Notes: generated from the sequence alone by a model not told the origin. 64,000 nucleotides of DNA from Bordetella parapertussis (GCA_945861275.1 CAMATZ010000005.1:1-64000); one strand, 5' to 3'. Positions 53,178-62,763 are shown, counted from the stretch's first letter. Numbers and translations: made by a program.

Positions 53178-53513
53178 ATGTCGCAAGCAAGAGCCGTGGC
53201 GGCCGCGCTGTCGTTCTCACTGGCGTGTGCCAGCGGTGCGGCCCAAACGCCTCCTGGAAAATTTCCACCGGAACAAATTAAACGCGGCGAGATGCTCTAC
53301 GCCGCCAACTGTGAATCCTGCCACGGCGTGCGCATGATCGGCCCGCCGTGGGCGACTGATCTGGCCACCTTTCCGCGCGACAGGCCGGATCGTTTTGCGG
53401 ATTCAGTGAGCAACGGCATAAGGGCCATGCCGCCGTGGGGTGATGTGTTAAAGCCCGATGAGATTCAGGCGTTGTGGGCGTATCTGGTTGCCGGGGAACC
53501 GAAGGAACGCTAG
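53178..53513 (+). CDS. Small cytochrome c (electron acceptor of the PQQ enzyme)
   Basis: 111 aa from ATG 53178: signal peptide (AVAAALSFSLACASGAAA-like), a single heme site CESCH at about residues 45-49, and an axial Met candidate in AMPPWGDVL, typical of class I cytochromes. It starts 17 bases after the dehydrogenase stop, so the two are co-transcribed and should form one periplasmic oxidation unit. A TTG at 53157 is a less likely start. Confidence 0.9.
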   Translation: MSQARAVAAALSFSLACASGAAQTPPGKFPPEQIKRGEMLYAANCESCHGVRMIGPPWATDLATFPRDRPDRFADSVSNGIRAMPPWGDVLKPDEIQALWAYLVAGEPKER

Positions 53514-53575
53514 GAACCCTAGGAACCGTCGGGTGGGCACGGTGCTCACGCGGACCACCGGCAATGAAGCAGCAG

Positions 53576-54970
53576 TCACAGCAACGCTGGATGCATCGTC
53601 ACCCACTCTGTCGCCTGCTCGTAGGCATGCGCAACTTGATAGATGAGCGCCTCGCTGAACGGTTTGCCCACCATTTGCATGGACAGCGGCAGGCCGCTCG
53701 CGCTGAACCCCGTCGGCACCGATAGCGCCGGGCTGCCGGTGATGTTAAACGGCGCGCGCGATTGGCGTCCGTAGGTGTAGTCGAGCGCTTGCGGGTCGTC
53801 GATGCGGCAGGCGGGGTCCATTGAGCTGGAGGTGATGATCACATCCACCTCGGCAAACAGTGCGTGGAAGGCGTTGGTCAGTTTGCGGCGCAGCCGCGTG
53901 GCGTTGACGTAATCGGCGGCGCGCACGAATGCACCGGCCATTATCCGTTCACGCGCGAGTGCGCCGTAATCCTGCGGCCGCTCGCGCATCCATTTTTCGT
54001 GTACTGCGAAGGCCTCGCTGGTGAGGATGGTGCGGTTGCAGGCAATGTATTCGTTGAGCGGTGCGGTGGAAATTTCGCGCAACTGCGCGCCCAGTTCCGC
54101 CAGTTTTTTCGCCGCCGCTTCGATGCCCGCTGCAATTTCGGGATCGGCCTGCATGTCGCGATTGTAGAAGTGTCTGAGCACGCCGACACGAATGCCTTTA
54201 ATGTCGCGTCCCAGTTGCGCGGTGTAACCGCCGGTCGCGTGGTTGGCGCTGCCAGGGTCTAACGCATCGTGGCCGGCGATCAGGTCGAGCATCAGCGCGT
54301 TGTCGCGCACCGTGCGTGTGAGCGTGCCCACGTGATCGAGCGAATACGCCAGCGGCACCACGCCGCGCCGGCTGACCAGTCCGTAAGTGGCTTTCATGCC
54401 GATGACGCCGCACATCGACGCCGGATTGCGCACCGAGCCGCCGGTGTCGGTGCCGATCGCGGCGGGCAGAAAGCCGGCGGCGGTGGCCGCGCCCGAGCCG
54501 CTGGACGAGCCACCGCAGAAATGATCGCGGTGCCACGGATTGCGCGCGGGCGGCCACGGCAGATCGAACGAGGGCCCGCCGATGGCGAATTCGTGGGTCG
54601 ACAATTTGCCCATGAACACGCCGCCCGCCGCGCGCAATTTTTGCGTCACCACAGCGTCGGTTTTCGCTACATTGTCCTGCAGTATCTTCGAGTGCGCGGT
54701 GGTCGGCAGCCCCGCGTAATCAACAATGTCTTTGAGGCCGTAGGGCACGCCATGGAACGGGCCGCGCCATTCGCCGCGCATGATTTCCGCTTCGGTGCGG
54801 CGCGCGTCTTCGAGTGCCAGGTCGGGCGTGGCACGCAGATACGCATGGTAGTTTTTGTCGTGGCGCTCGGCGCGCGTTATCAACGCCTTCGCGTACTCGA
54901 CCGGCGAAAGCTTCTTCGCGCGCAACAATTCTGCGGCTTCGGCGACGGTGAGCCAGGCCAGATCGGTCAT
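53576..54970 (-). CDS. Amidase (amidase-signature family)
   Basis: 464 aa Ser-Ser-Lys hydrolase. Lys in PYGLKDIVDYAGLPTTAHSK (about residue 80), the signature GGSSSGSGAATAAGFLPAAIGTDTGGSVRNPAS with both catalytic serines, and C-terminal SMDPACRIDDP. Closest in style to AtzE/AtzF and GatA-like amidases, which hydrolyse amides such as allophanate or biuret. Preceded on the same strand by a short GatC-like gene with overlapping start and stop (ATGA), the usual partner arrangement. Convergent with the cytochrome gene. Confidence 0.9.
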   Translation of the reverse strand: MTDLAWLTVAEAAELLRAKKLSPVEYAKALITRAERHDKNYHAYLRATPDLALEDARRTEAEIMRGEWRGPFHGVPYGLKDIVDYAGLPTTAHSKILQDNVAKTDAVVTQKLRAAGGVFMGKLSTHEFAIGGPSFDLPWPPARNPWHRDHFCGGSSSGSGAATAAGFLPAAIGTDTGGSVRNPASMCGVIGMKATYGLVSRRGVVPLAYSLDHVGTLTRTVRDNALMLDLIAGHDALDPGSANHATGGYTAQLGRDIKGIRVGVLRHFYNRDMQADPEIAAGIEAAAKKLAELGAQLREISTAPLNEYIACNRTILTSEAFAVHEKWMRERPQDYGALARERIMAGAFVRAADYVNATRLRRKLTNAFHALFAEVDVIITSSSMDPACRIDDPQALDYTYGRQSRAPFNITGSPALSVPTGFSASGLPLSMQMVGKPFSEALIYQVAHAYEQATEWVTMHPALL

Positions 54971-55173
54971 CGCGCGTCTCCGCCGGTCAGGTTGAAACCA
55001 TGCGCCGGCTCGTCGGCGTAGGTCAGCGTGCCGGTGTTCAGCGATGCGCGCCGTGCGCGTGCGGTCTCGGTGGCACGCAGCAGTTCCTGCAACTGCTCAT
55101 CGGTGAGGCGCGTCATGCCGATATCCGCTGCCATCCTGCGCACATCGTCCACTGTCAGATTACCCGTTGTCAT
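54967..55173 (-). CDS. Small GatC/AtzG-like partner protein
   Basis: 68 aa: LTVDDVRRMAADIGMTRLTDEQLQELLRATE, an all-helical N-terminus resembling GatC-type subunits, then LTYADEPAHGFNLTGGD, which may contact the amidase. It overlaps the amidase start by 4 bases (ATGA), so the two are translationally coupled. No known catalytic role; inferred structural or stabilising subunit. AtzG of the cyanuric acid operon has the same size and position, but specific identity is not shown. Confidence 0.6.
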   Translation of the reverse strand: MTTGNLTVDDVRRMAADIGMTRLTDEQLQELLRATETARARRASLNTGTLTYADEPAHGFNLTGGDAR

Positions 55174-55263
55174 TTGCCGTTCCTCAAGTCGTCAGCAGGT
55201 TTGCTGCGGGTCACGCTGTCGCCGCCAAAATCGCACAACGGTGACGTTCTGAAAACCCCACCC

Positions 55264-55373
55264 CGTCATTCCAGCGCAAGCTGGAATCCAGATCGTAACC
55301 CGATCCGAAGGATCTGATTTCAGATGCTTCGCATGGGAGAACGAACTGGGTTCCAGCGTGCGCTGGAACGACG
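55264..55373. repeat. Inverted-repeat element between the amidase operon and Bug 4
   Basis: Left arm 55264-55291 begins CGTCATTCCAGCGCAAGC; right arm 55346-55373 begins CTGGGTTCCAGCGTGCGC. They are complementary at 24 of 28 positions, and each arm is itself palindromic (TTCCAGCG..GCTGGAA). This resembles the widespread proteobacterial CGTCATTCCxGCGxAxGC intergenic repeats. The remaining 55174-55515 has no gene, only an AT-rich tract with the TTGTTTTTATT motif (55404-55436, minus strand). Confidence 0.85.
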
Positions 55374-55515
55374 AGGTGATTATAGAGTTACGCAAAAGCC
55401 GGTTGAATAAAAACAATTAATAAAAACAAGTACTTGCATTACTTCTATAGTTGCGCAACGCTGCCACGCTACGGAAAAGCTACACTGTAATGGTTCGCCA
55501 CAATTGGAGGATAAG

Positions 55516-56526
55516 ATGCGCACAATAAAATTTTTCCGCGGAGTTGCTGCTTCAATTTTCGGCGTGCTTACCGCGCTGGTGAGCGTGAGCGCGTTTGCGC
55601 AACCCGCTTCGACAGGCTCAGGACAGGCGTATCCCAACAAATCCATTGAAGTGGTGGTAACCACCTCGGCGGGCAGCGGCGGCGATGTGGTTTCGCGCAC
55701 GGTCGCTGAAATTATGCGCCGCGAAAAATTTCTGCCACAGTTGCTCCAAGTGAACAATCGCGTCGGCGGCGCGAGCGTCATTGGCTACAACTATTTCAAG
55801 ACCAAGCGCGGTGATCCTTATAGCATGATGTCGACGACCGGCACCATAATGCTGATGGCTTACCGCCCCGACGTCAATATCGGGCTGGAGAATTACACGC
55901 CGCTGGCGTTGTTCGCGATCGATCCGCAGACCATCATGGTGCACGCCGATTCGCCGTACAAGACCTTCAGGGATCTGATGGACGCCGTGCGGCGCGATCC
56001 GGAGTCGCTGGTGGGTGCGACAACGTCGGCGACGGGCACCGGGCGCATGGTGATATGGCTGATGGAAAAACAGGTGCCAGGCGCAAGGATCAAGTTTGTC
56101 AAGTTCAAGGGCGGCAGCGAAGCGGTCACCTCGGTCGCCGGCGGGCACACGACATTTACCACCGAAAATCTGAGCGAGGGCCTGGGATTTGTAGAAGGCA
56201 AGAAACTGCGCGTACTGGCGATTGCTTCCGACAAGCGCCTGCCGCAGGCGCCCGATGTGCCGACGCTACAGGAACTGGGCTATCCGATTACGGCGGGCAC
56301 CATACGCGGCTTCACCTTTACCACTGGTGTGCCGAAAGAGGCGGTGGTGACGATGGAAACCGCGCTGAAAAAAGCGCACGACTCGCCCGAATGGAAAGAA
56401 ATCGCCAAGCGCAACATCTTTCAGGACGTATTCATGGGCAGCACCGAATTCGCGCAGTTCCTCGCCAAGCGCATGGTGGAGTACAAGGAGTTTTACGACG
56501 CCATCGGGTTGGGGAAAAAACAGTAA
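55516..56526 (+). CDS. Bug-family receptor protein (Bug 4) with an embedded repeat
   Basis: 336 aa from ATG 55516 (TTGGAGG upstream). Signal peptide (GVAASIFGVLTALVSVSAFA) followed by PASTGSGQA, which is encoded by the dispersed repeat at 55608-55629, then the mature Bug fold: YPNKSIEVVVTTSAGSGGDVVSRTVAE and VNNRVGGASVIGYNYFKTK. The mature protein lacks the common GTADVIAR-type loop wording and is a divergent Bug relative. Ligand unknown. Convergent with Bug 5. Confidence 0.88.
   Translation: MRTIKFFRGVAASIFGVLTALVSVSAFAQPASTGSGQAYPNKSIEVVVTTSAGSGGDVVSRTVAEIMRREKFLPQLLQVNNRVGGASVIGYNYFKTKRGDPYSMMSTTGTIMLMAYRPDVNIGLENYTPLALFAIDPQTIMVHADSPYKTFRDLMDAVRRDPESLVGATTSATGTGRMVIWLMEKQVPGARIKFVKFKGGSEAVTSVAGGHTTFTTENLSEGLGFVEGKKLRVLAIASDKRLPQAPDVPTLQELGYPITAGTIRGFTFTTGVPKEAVVTMETALKKAHDSPEWKEIAKRNIFQDVFMGSTEFAQFLAKRMVEYKEFYDAIGLGKKQ
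55608..55629 (+). repeat. Dispersed 'CTTCGACAGGCTCAGGACAGG' repeat inside a coding gene
   Basis: CTTCGACAGGCTCAGGAC plus AGGC matches the core of a small repeat found between genes in many bacteria. On the opposite strand it reads ACPEPVEA, the familiar signature of that repeat. Here it lies within the Bug 4 coding region just after the predicted signal-peptide cleavage site and keeps the frame. Confidence 0.7.
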
Positions 56527-56569
56527 CCGCGGCGTATTGTTTTTCGCCCGGTTGCCGGTCAGTTGCCAC

Positions 56570-57562
56570 TCAGTTGACAGTGAGGCTCGCGTCCCGCGCC
56601 AGCCGGATGAATTCTTCCACGTGCTGGCGCAGAAAATTTGCGAACGCCTCGGGCGAGTTGCTGCTAACCAGTTCGATGCCGATTTCCTGATAGCGCCTGC
56701 GTAGTTCCACAACACCGGCGGCCTTGACTATTTCGGCGTGCAAACGTTCAAGCACCGCGCGAGGTGTGCCTGCCGGCGCCATCAGGCCGTTGAAAGTCGT
56801 GTCCTGAAATCCGGGCAAACCCGCCTCACCGATGGTGGGTACTTCGGGCATCAGCATTGAGCGCTTGCCGCTGGTGACGCCCAGCGCGCGCAGTTTGCCG
56901 GAGCGGATGTGCGGCAAAGAGGTGGTCACCTGATCGAAGCGCAGCATCACGTGGCCGCCGACCAGATCGATTACCGCGGGCGCCGCACCCTTGTACTGGA
57001 TGTGCAGCAAGCGTATGCCCGCTCGCCGGCTGAACATTTCCGCCGCCACGTGTCCGGTGGAGCCTGCGCCCGATGAGCCGCTGGAGATTTCGCCGGGCCG
57101 CTGTTTGGCGAGCGCTATGAATTCTTTCACCGTGCGCACCGGCAGCGCGGGGTTGATGACGAACACCAGCGCCGTGTCGCTGGTCATCGAGATCGCCGCG
57201 AAATCCTTGCCCGGATCGTAGCCCGCCTCTTTTATCAGGGTCGGGGTGCGCGCGAAGGTATTGGAAATTGCCAGCAGCGTGTAACCATCGGCGGGTGCGC
57301 TCTTGACGTAGCGCGTGCCGACAATCGCGCTGTTACCGGGGCGGTTTTCGATCACGAACTGCTGGCCGAGATTTTTGCCAAATTGCTCGGCGTAGGCGCG
57401 TGCGACAACGTCCTGATTGCCCCCTGCCGCTACCGGGTTGATGATGCGCACCAGCTTCACCGGGTAGGGCGCGGTCTGGCTCCAGGCCACGGGCGCAACG
57501 CTTACGGTTGACAGCAGGATTCCCGCAACGGCGCGTGCAGTAGAGCTTGTATTCCGCGGCAT
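56570..57562 (-). CDS. Bug-family receptor protein (Bug 5)
   Basis: 330 aa from ATG 57562 (AAAGGA upstream; ATG 57580 is an alternative). Signal peptide (AVAGILLSTVSVAPVAWS), YPVKLVRIINPVAAGGNQDVVARAY, FVIENRPGNSAIVGTRYVKSAPADGYTLL and KSMLMPEVPTIGEAGLPG-like segments. Tripartite tricarboxylate-type binding protein. The long upstream open frame to 58204 is antisense-like sequence within the MFS gene and is not protein coding. Starts 24 bases after the MFS stop, so probably co-transcribed. Confidence 0.9.
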   Translation of the reverse strand: MPRNTSSTARAVAGILLSTVSVAPVAWSQTAPYPVKLVRIINPVAAGGNQDVVARAYAEQFGKNLGQQFVIENRPGNSAIVGTRYVKSAPADGYTLLAISNTFARTPTLIKEAGYDPGKDFAAISMTSDTALVFVINPALPVRTVKEFIALAKQRPGEISSGSSGAGSTGHVAAEMFSRRAGIRLLHIQYKGAAPAVIDLVGGHVMLRFDQVTTSLPHIRSGKLRALGVTSGKRSMLMPEVPTIGEAGLPGFQDTTFNGLMAPAGTPRAVLERLHAEIVKAAGVVELRRRYQEIGIELVSSNSPEAFANFLRQHVEEFIRLARDASLTVN

Positions 57563-57585
57563 GGTTGATGTTCCTTTCATCTTTC

Positions 57586-58854
57586 CTAGCGTGTATTCGC
57601 CGGCGCATCGCGACGCCACAACTGCGAGCGCCAGCGCGTGACCACGACCACGATCAATATCAGCGCGACTGTGCCGTACAGCGTCGCCGTCAGCGGATAC
57701 CCGACGCGCTGGATCAGCCAGCCGGCGAGCAAGAGGCCCGGAATGTTGCCATAGATCGCCAGCATGCGTATGCCCATGATGCGTCCTCGAAACAGCGGGT
57801 CGCAGTGGCGTATCAACATCGCCGCCATCGGAATCTGCGCCAGGCCTTGTGACAACCCGGCCAGCAGCAGAATCGGCATGCCCATCGCAGGATGCGTGGT
57901 GTTCGCGAAAAACATGAGCGCCAGCAACCAGCCCGCGCTGAATATAATCATGCTGCGCGCCGGGCGCACGCTGTGGCCGATGCGGCTCATCACCACCGAG
58001 CTCATCAGCGCGCCGAAGCCGCCAGCGGCAACCAGATAGCCGAGGCCGGTTTGATCGGTGTGATAAATCTCTTTCGCCATTACCGGCATGAGTCCGCCCA
58101 TCATCGGAAACGCGGTGCAATTGAGCAAAAACGCAAAGCACATCGAGGCCAGCAGCAGCGGCGTGTTCCACACATACGCCATGCCCGCGCGCAAATCGCC
58201 CCACGGCGAGGCGCGCATTTTAGGCACCACACGGGGCGCCGCCAGCGGATTCGCGCCTTTCAGTGTCAGCGTGACGCTCAATGCATAAAAGCTCGCCACC
58301 ACGATATACGCGGGGCCGATGCCCAGCAGCGCGACCAGCCCCGCGCCGGTGAGCGCGCCCGCCACCTTGGCCGAATCCTGCGTGGTGCGCTGGATGCTCA
58401 TGGCGCCCATCAATTTATCCGGCGGCATGGTGGCGCCCACCAGTGCGTTGCGCATGCCGATATCCGACGGACGCACCAGACCCATCACGCCCGCGATGGC
58501 CAACACGTAAGCAGGCGTAAGCAGGCCGCCGTAGGCGAGCGTCATCAGCGTCAACGCCAGCAGGGTGTAAATCGCGCGCATGGTGGCGAGCACCCTGCGC
58601 TGCCCGATACGGTCGCCCATGACGCCGAACATAGGCGCAAGCAAAGTGCCCAGGTGCTGGAGTGAGGCAAACAGCGTGAGCATCAGCACCGAGCGCGTCT
58701 CCACCAGTACATACCAGCCGAGGATCAGCGTTTCCATCTCGAAAGCCCACGAGGCCGCCAGATCGGCGGGCCACTGAAAGCGAAAGCTGCGTACACTGAA
58801 GGGAGCTAATGCCGGGGCGCGCGCGGGAGGGTCAGAATCAGTCTGTAATGCCAT
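57586..58854 (-). CDS. MFS transporter (exporter-like, DHA3/EntS group)
   Basis: 422 aa from ATG 58854. Twelve predicted helices; the 2-3 loop motif is GVMGDRIGQRRVL, and the 8-9 loop has MSRIGHSVRPARS. The FRFQWPADLAASWAFEMETLILGWYVL start matches the enterobactin-exporter/DHA3 branch of drug and metabolite exporters. Function presumably export of a compound related to the neighbouring Bug and CoxLMS systems; unproven. Bug 5 follows on the same strand. Confidence 0.85.
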   Translation of the reverse strand: MALQTDSDPPARAPALAPFSVRSFRFQWPADLAASWAFEMETLILGWYVLVETRSVLMLTLFASLQHLGTLLAPMFGVMGDRIGQRRVLATMRAIYTLLALTLMTLAYGGLLTPAYVLAIAGVMGLVRPSDIGMRNALVGATMPPDKLMGAMSIQRTTQDSAKVAGALTGAGLVALLGIGPAYIVVASFYALSVTLTLKGANPLAAPRVVPKMRASPWGDLRAGMAYVWNTPLLLASMCFAFLLNCTAFPMMGGLMPVMAKEIYHTDQTGLGYLVAAGGFGALMSSVVMSRIGHSVRPARSMIIFSAGWLLALMFFANTTHPAMGMPILLLAGLSQGLAQIPMAAMLIRHCDPLFRGRIMGIRMLAIYGNIPGLLLAGWLIQRVGYPLTATLYGTVALILIVVVVTRWRSQLWRRDAPANTR

Positions 58855-59128
58855 GCTTTTATTGTAAATTTCTGCGGGAGCGCTGGAGTAGCCCTTGACG
58901 ATACCAGCAACCGTGCAGCCTGCGCGCACCACTGCCACAACCTTTAGCCACATAATGGATTTCAGTCTCGCTCACGCGCGATCATCGTGCGTGAGTACAT
59001 GGAATTCTCACGGTAGAATAGCTACAGGGGCCGGGTTTCCAGGCCCCATCGAATATCAAAACTAAAACTTCGAAGGCCTTTACTGTGGATGACGCGATGC
59101 TGGCGTCGACTGATAAGGTTTTGTTTTT
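58855..59128 (+). other. Divergent intergenic region upstream of coxL
   Basis: No gene. It contains CTCACGC/GCGTGAG (around 58971-58995) and GGGGCC/GGCCCC (around 59028-59048) hairpins, a TAGAAT -10-like hexamer at about 59015-59020, and a copy of the AT-rich motif GATAAGGTTTTGTTTTTATGG (59112-59132) that runs into the coxL start codon. Promoter assignment is weak. Confidence 0.4.
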
Positions 59129-61477
59129 ATGGATAAAACACACGAGGTACGGATGGATTCGCATCACAATTCCCACCTATTCAAGGTCGCTGGCGCGCAG
59201 CTTTCGAGGCTGGAAGACATGCGCCTGATCACCGGCAACGGCAAATATTCGTCAGACTGGAATGCGCCGGATCAATTGCACGCCTGTTTTTTGCGCTCGG
59301 ATCGCGCGCATGCGCGCATCGTGTCGATCAATTTCGACAAAGTGGGCCAGATCAAAGGCGTGGTCGGCGTTTATACCGGTGCTGATGCGCAGGCTGCCGG
59401 CTATCTGCGCCCGCCGAGTTTCCTGCCGCCCACCGGCAAGGGGGGCATGAAAGCGCGGGTGCCGGAGCGTCCGTGCCTGGCCATCGGCAAAGTGCGCTTT
59501 GTCGGCGACCCGGTGGCGATGGTGATTGCAGAATCGCATCTGGCCGCGCAGGATGCCTGTGAGTTGATCGAAGTGGTGTACGAGGATCTGCCCGCGATCG
59601 TTGACCCGCAAGCAGCACTCGCGCCCGGCGCACCGCAGTTACACGATGATGTGCCCGGCAATATGCCGGTTGAGGCCGAGAGCGGCAACGAAGCCGCGGT
59701 GACCGAGGCTATTGCCAAGGCCGCGCACGTGACTCAGCTTACCGTTGATTGCACCAGAGTCACCGCCAGCCCGATGGAGCCGCGCGCGGCACTGATCGAA
59801 TACGTCGCTGCCGACGACAGTTACATCGTGCACACGCCCTCGCAGGGCGTAAACATGACGCGCAAGCAGTTCGCTACCTATGCCAACCTCAGCGAAGACA
59901 AATTCCGCGTTGAAATCAAGGATGTCGGCGGCGGCTTTGGTCAGCGCAGCACGGTGTATCCGGAATACGTGTCGATGATGATCGCCGCCAAGGCGCTGCG
60001 CCGTCCGATCAAATGGGTATCCACGCGCACCGAGAGTTTTCTCACCGACACCCATGGCCGCGCCAACATCATTACTGCTACGCTGGCGATGGATAAAAAC
60101 GCGCAGTTCACGGGTTTGCGCATCGACTGGCTCACCGACCAGGGCGCGTATCTTTCGCCCACCGGGCCGGCAGGACACATCCGCAACGGCTCCACCTGCA
60201 TGAACGGCGTTTACAAAATTCCCGCGCTGTATGGGCATTTTAAAGTGGTGCTGACCAATACCGGGTGGGTGGCGGCCTATCGCGGTGCGGGCCGTCCCGA
60301 TATCGCCTACGCCATCGAGCGCGCGGTCGATGCCGCGGCACTCGAACTCAACATGGACCCGGCGGATCTGCGCCGCAGAAACTACATCCCGGCCAACGAA
60401 TACCCGTACAAAACCGCCACCGGTTCCACCATCGAGATGGCCGATCTGCCGGGGCTGTCGGTCAAGGCGCTGAATCTGGCCGACTGGACGGGCTTCGAAG
60501 CACGCCGCGCGGCCACCGCCAAAAAAGGCAAACTGCGCGGCATCGGCATGTCGGCCGTGATCGAACCCACCGGTGCGGGCACCTACCCCAGAGATGAAAT
60601 CGACATCAGTGTCGATGCCCAGGGCGAAGTGACCCTGCACACCGTATCGCACTCTCAGGGCCAGGGTCACGAAACCTCGTTTGCCATGGTGACCGCCAAC
60701 GCGCTGGGCATAGCCACCGAGCGCATCAAGGTGCGCCAGGGCGATCCGGATCGCGCGCCGAAGATGGTCGGCAACCACTCCGGCGGTTCACGCACGATGG
60801 TGGGCGCCGGCACGGTGTGCCACATTGCCGCCCACAAGCTGATCGACGCCGGAAAATCGCTGGCGGCCGAAGACCTCGGGGTGGAGCCGTCGCAGGTGAG
60901 TTACAGCAAGGGCGAATTCTTCACCAAGGACAGCAAGAAAAAAATCACTCTCGCGCAACTGGCAGCGAAAAAAACGCTGGCGGCCAAAGGCGAAGGCACG
61001 TTTTCCTCGACCTTTCCCAATGGCTGCCACATTGCCGAAGTGGAAATCGATCCGGAAACCGGGGTCACCGAAATTGCATCGTATCTGTCGGTGGATGACT
61101 GCGGCCATGTGGTGAGCCACACCATCGTTGAAGGCCAGATGCACGGCGCGGTGGTGCAGGGCATGGGCCAGGTGTTCGGCGAACACATCGTCTACGACAA
61201 GGATTCCGGACAGATGATCACCGCCAGCTTCGGCGACTACATCATGCCGCGCGCGGGGCAACTCAAATCCATGCAAATCGAAGAATACACCACGCTGTCG
61301 AAGGTCGGCCCGCTCGGCATCAAGGGCATGGGCGAATCGGGCTGCACTGCGTCGCTGCCGGCGCTGGTCAACGCAGTGGTCAATGCGCTGGGTGTGAAAC
61401 ACCTTGATATGCCGCTCACGCCGTCGAAAGTGTGGAAGACGATTCAACAATCCAAAGCTCAACCGGCAACAAACTAA
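59129..61477 (+). CDS. CoxL-type molybdenum hydroxylase large subunit
   Basis: 782 aa xanthine dehydrogenase/aldehyde oxidoreductase family subunit carrying the molybdopterin cofactor. Conserved DVGGGFGQRSTVYPEY, HSQGQGHETSF, the active-site loop AYRGAGRPDIAY and the catalytic Glu in GIKGMGESGC near residue 740. The loop is the form II type (AYRGAGR), not the AYxCSFR of true CO dehydrogenase, so an aldehyde, nicotinate-like or aromatic substrate is more likely. Followed by the FAD subunit (9 bases) and the 2Fe-2S subunit (2 bases). No CoxD/CoxF maturation genes are adjacent. Confidence 0.9.
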   Translation: MDKTHEVRMDSHHNSHLFKVAGAQLSRLEDMRLITGNGKYSSDWNAPDQLHACFLRSDRAHARIVSINFDKVGQIKGVVGVYTGADAQAAGYLRPPSFLPPTGKGGMKARVPERPCLAIGKVRFVGDPVAMVIAESHLAAQDACELIEVVYEDLPAIVDPQAALAPGAPQLHDDVPGNMPVEAESGNEAAVTEAIAKAAHVTQLTVDCTRVTASPMEPRAALIEYVAADDSYIVHTPSQGVNMTRKQFATYANLSEDKFRVEIKDVGGGFGQRSTVYPEYVSMMIAAKALRRPIKWVSTRTESFLTDTHGRANIITATLAMDKNAQFTGLRIDWLTDQGAYLSPTGPAGHIRNGSTCMNGVYKIPALYGHFKVVLTNTGWVAAYRGAGRPDIAYAIERAVDAAALELNMDPADLRRRNYIPANEYPYKTATGSTIEMADLPGLSVKALNLADWTGFEARRAATAKKGKLRGIGMSAVIEPTGAGTYPRDEIDISVDAQGEVTLHTVSHSQGQGHETSFAMVTANALGIATERIKVRQGDPDRAPKMVGNHSGGSRTMVGAGTVCHIAAHKLIDAGKSLAAEDLGVEPSQVSYSKGEFFTKDSKKKITLAQLAAKKTLAAKGEGTFSSTFPNGCHIAEVEIDPETGVTEIASYLSVDDCGHVVSHTIVEGQMHGAVVQGMGQVFGEHIVYDKDSGQMITASFGDYIMPRAGQLKSMQIEEYTTLSKVGPLGIKGMGESGCTASLPALVNAVVNALGVKHLDMPLTPSKVWKTIQQSKAQPATN

Positions 61478-61486
61478 GGACTGACC

Positions 61487-62287
61487 ATGCATACCTTCAG
61501 TTACGTCAAAGCAACATCCCTCAAACAAGCCGGCGATCTGCTGGCGGCCAATGCCGACGCCAAGCTGCTCGCCGGCGGCATGACCATGATCCCCACCTTG
61601 AAAGCGCGCCTCGCACAGCCTTCGCACCTGATCGATATCGGGGGCATCGCAGAGCTTTCCGGCATCGACGCCAAGGATGGCAAGCTTACGATTGGCGCGG
61701 CCACCAAACATGTGGAAGTCGCCAAATCGGCGGTGGTTAAAAAAGCCATTCCCGCACTTAGCCATTTGGCGAACCAGATCGGCGATCCGCAAGTGCGCAA
61801 TCGCGGCACTATCGGCGGTTCACTGGCGAACAATGACCCGGCGGCGGATTACCCGTCGGCCGCACTGTCGTTGGGCGCCACCATCGTCACCAACAAACGC
61901 GAAATCGCGGCGGATGATTTCTTTCAGGGATTGTTCACAACCGCCTTGGGCGATGGCGAGGTGATTGTCAAAATCGTGTTTCCGGTGCCCGCGAAAGCGG
62001 CCTACGAAAAATTTCCGCATCCGGCTTCGGGTTACGCGATGGCGGGGTCGTTTGTTTCGCAGAATGCCAAAGGCGTGCGCGTCGCCATCACCGGCGCGGG
62101 GCCGGGCGTGTTTCGCTGGAAAGAGGCGGAAGCAGCGCTGGGCAAGAAACTCGCCGCGGCATCAGTCGAGGGACTTAACATCGATGCAACCGACCTAAAC
62201 GAAGACATGCACGGCACCAAAGAATACCGTGCAAATCTCGCCAAAGTAATGACCAAACGTGCGGTCGCTAAACTTTCAGGGAAATAA
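61487..62287 (+). CDS. CoxM-type FAD subunit
   Basis: 266 aa flavin-binding subunit of the same molybdenum hydroxylase: [29 protein letters not shown] (FAD loop AGGMT), [22 protein letters not shown] (second FAD motif), and a C-terminal CO_deh_flav_C fold (KAVAKLSGK-type end). Transfers electrons from the 2Fe-2S subunit to the acceptor. AAGGA precedes its ATG. Confidence 0.92.
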   Translation: MHTFSYVKATSLKQAGDLLAANADAKLLAGGMTMIPTLKARLAQPSHLIDIGGIAELSGIDAKDGKLTIGAATKHVEVAKSAVVKKAIPALSHLANQIGDPQVRNRGTIGGSLANNDPAADYPSAALSLGATIVTNKREIAADDFFQGLFTTALGDGEVIVKIVFPVPAKAAYEKFPHPASGYAMAGSFVSQNAKGVRVAITGAGPGVFRWKEAEAALGKKLAAASVEGLNIDATDLNEDMHGTKEYRANLAKVMTKRAVAKLSGK

Positions 62288-62289
62288 TC

Positions 62290-62760
<471 letters not shown>

Positions 62761-62763
62761 TAT

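Noticed and set aside
51403-53268. 621-codon open frame on the minus strand opposite the PQQ dehydrogenase
   Set aside because: Lacks domain character, is antisense to a clear quinoprotein with a signal peptide and ribosome-binding site, and long antisense frames are expected in GC-rich DNA.
55192-55416. 74-codon minus-strand frame in the Bug 4 upstream gap
   Set aside because: Falls wholly in the palindromic repeat element; no protein features.
55380-55781. Minus-strand frame reading ...ACPEPVEAGC...
   Set aside because: This is the well-known translation of a dispersed repeat and is antisense to Bug 4.
57563-58204. Upstream extension of the Bug 5 frame
   Set aside because: It lies within the MFS transporter gene in another frame and shows no protein-like character; the Bug signal peptide starts at 57562.
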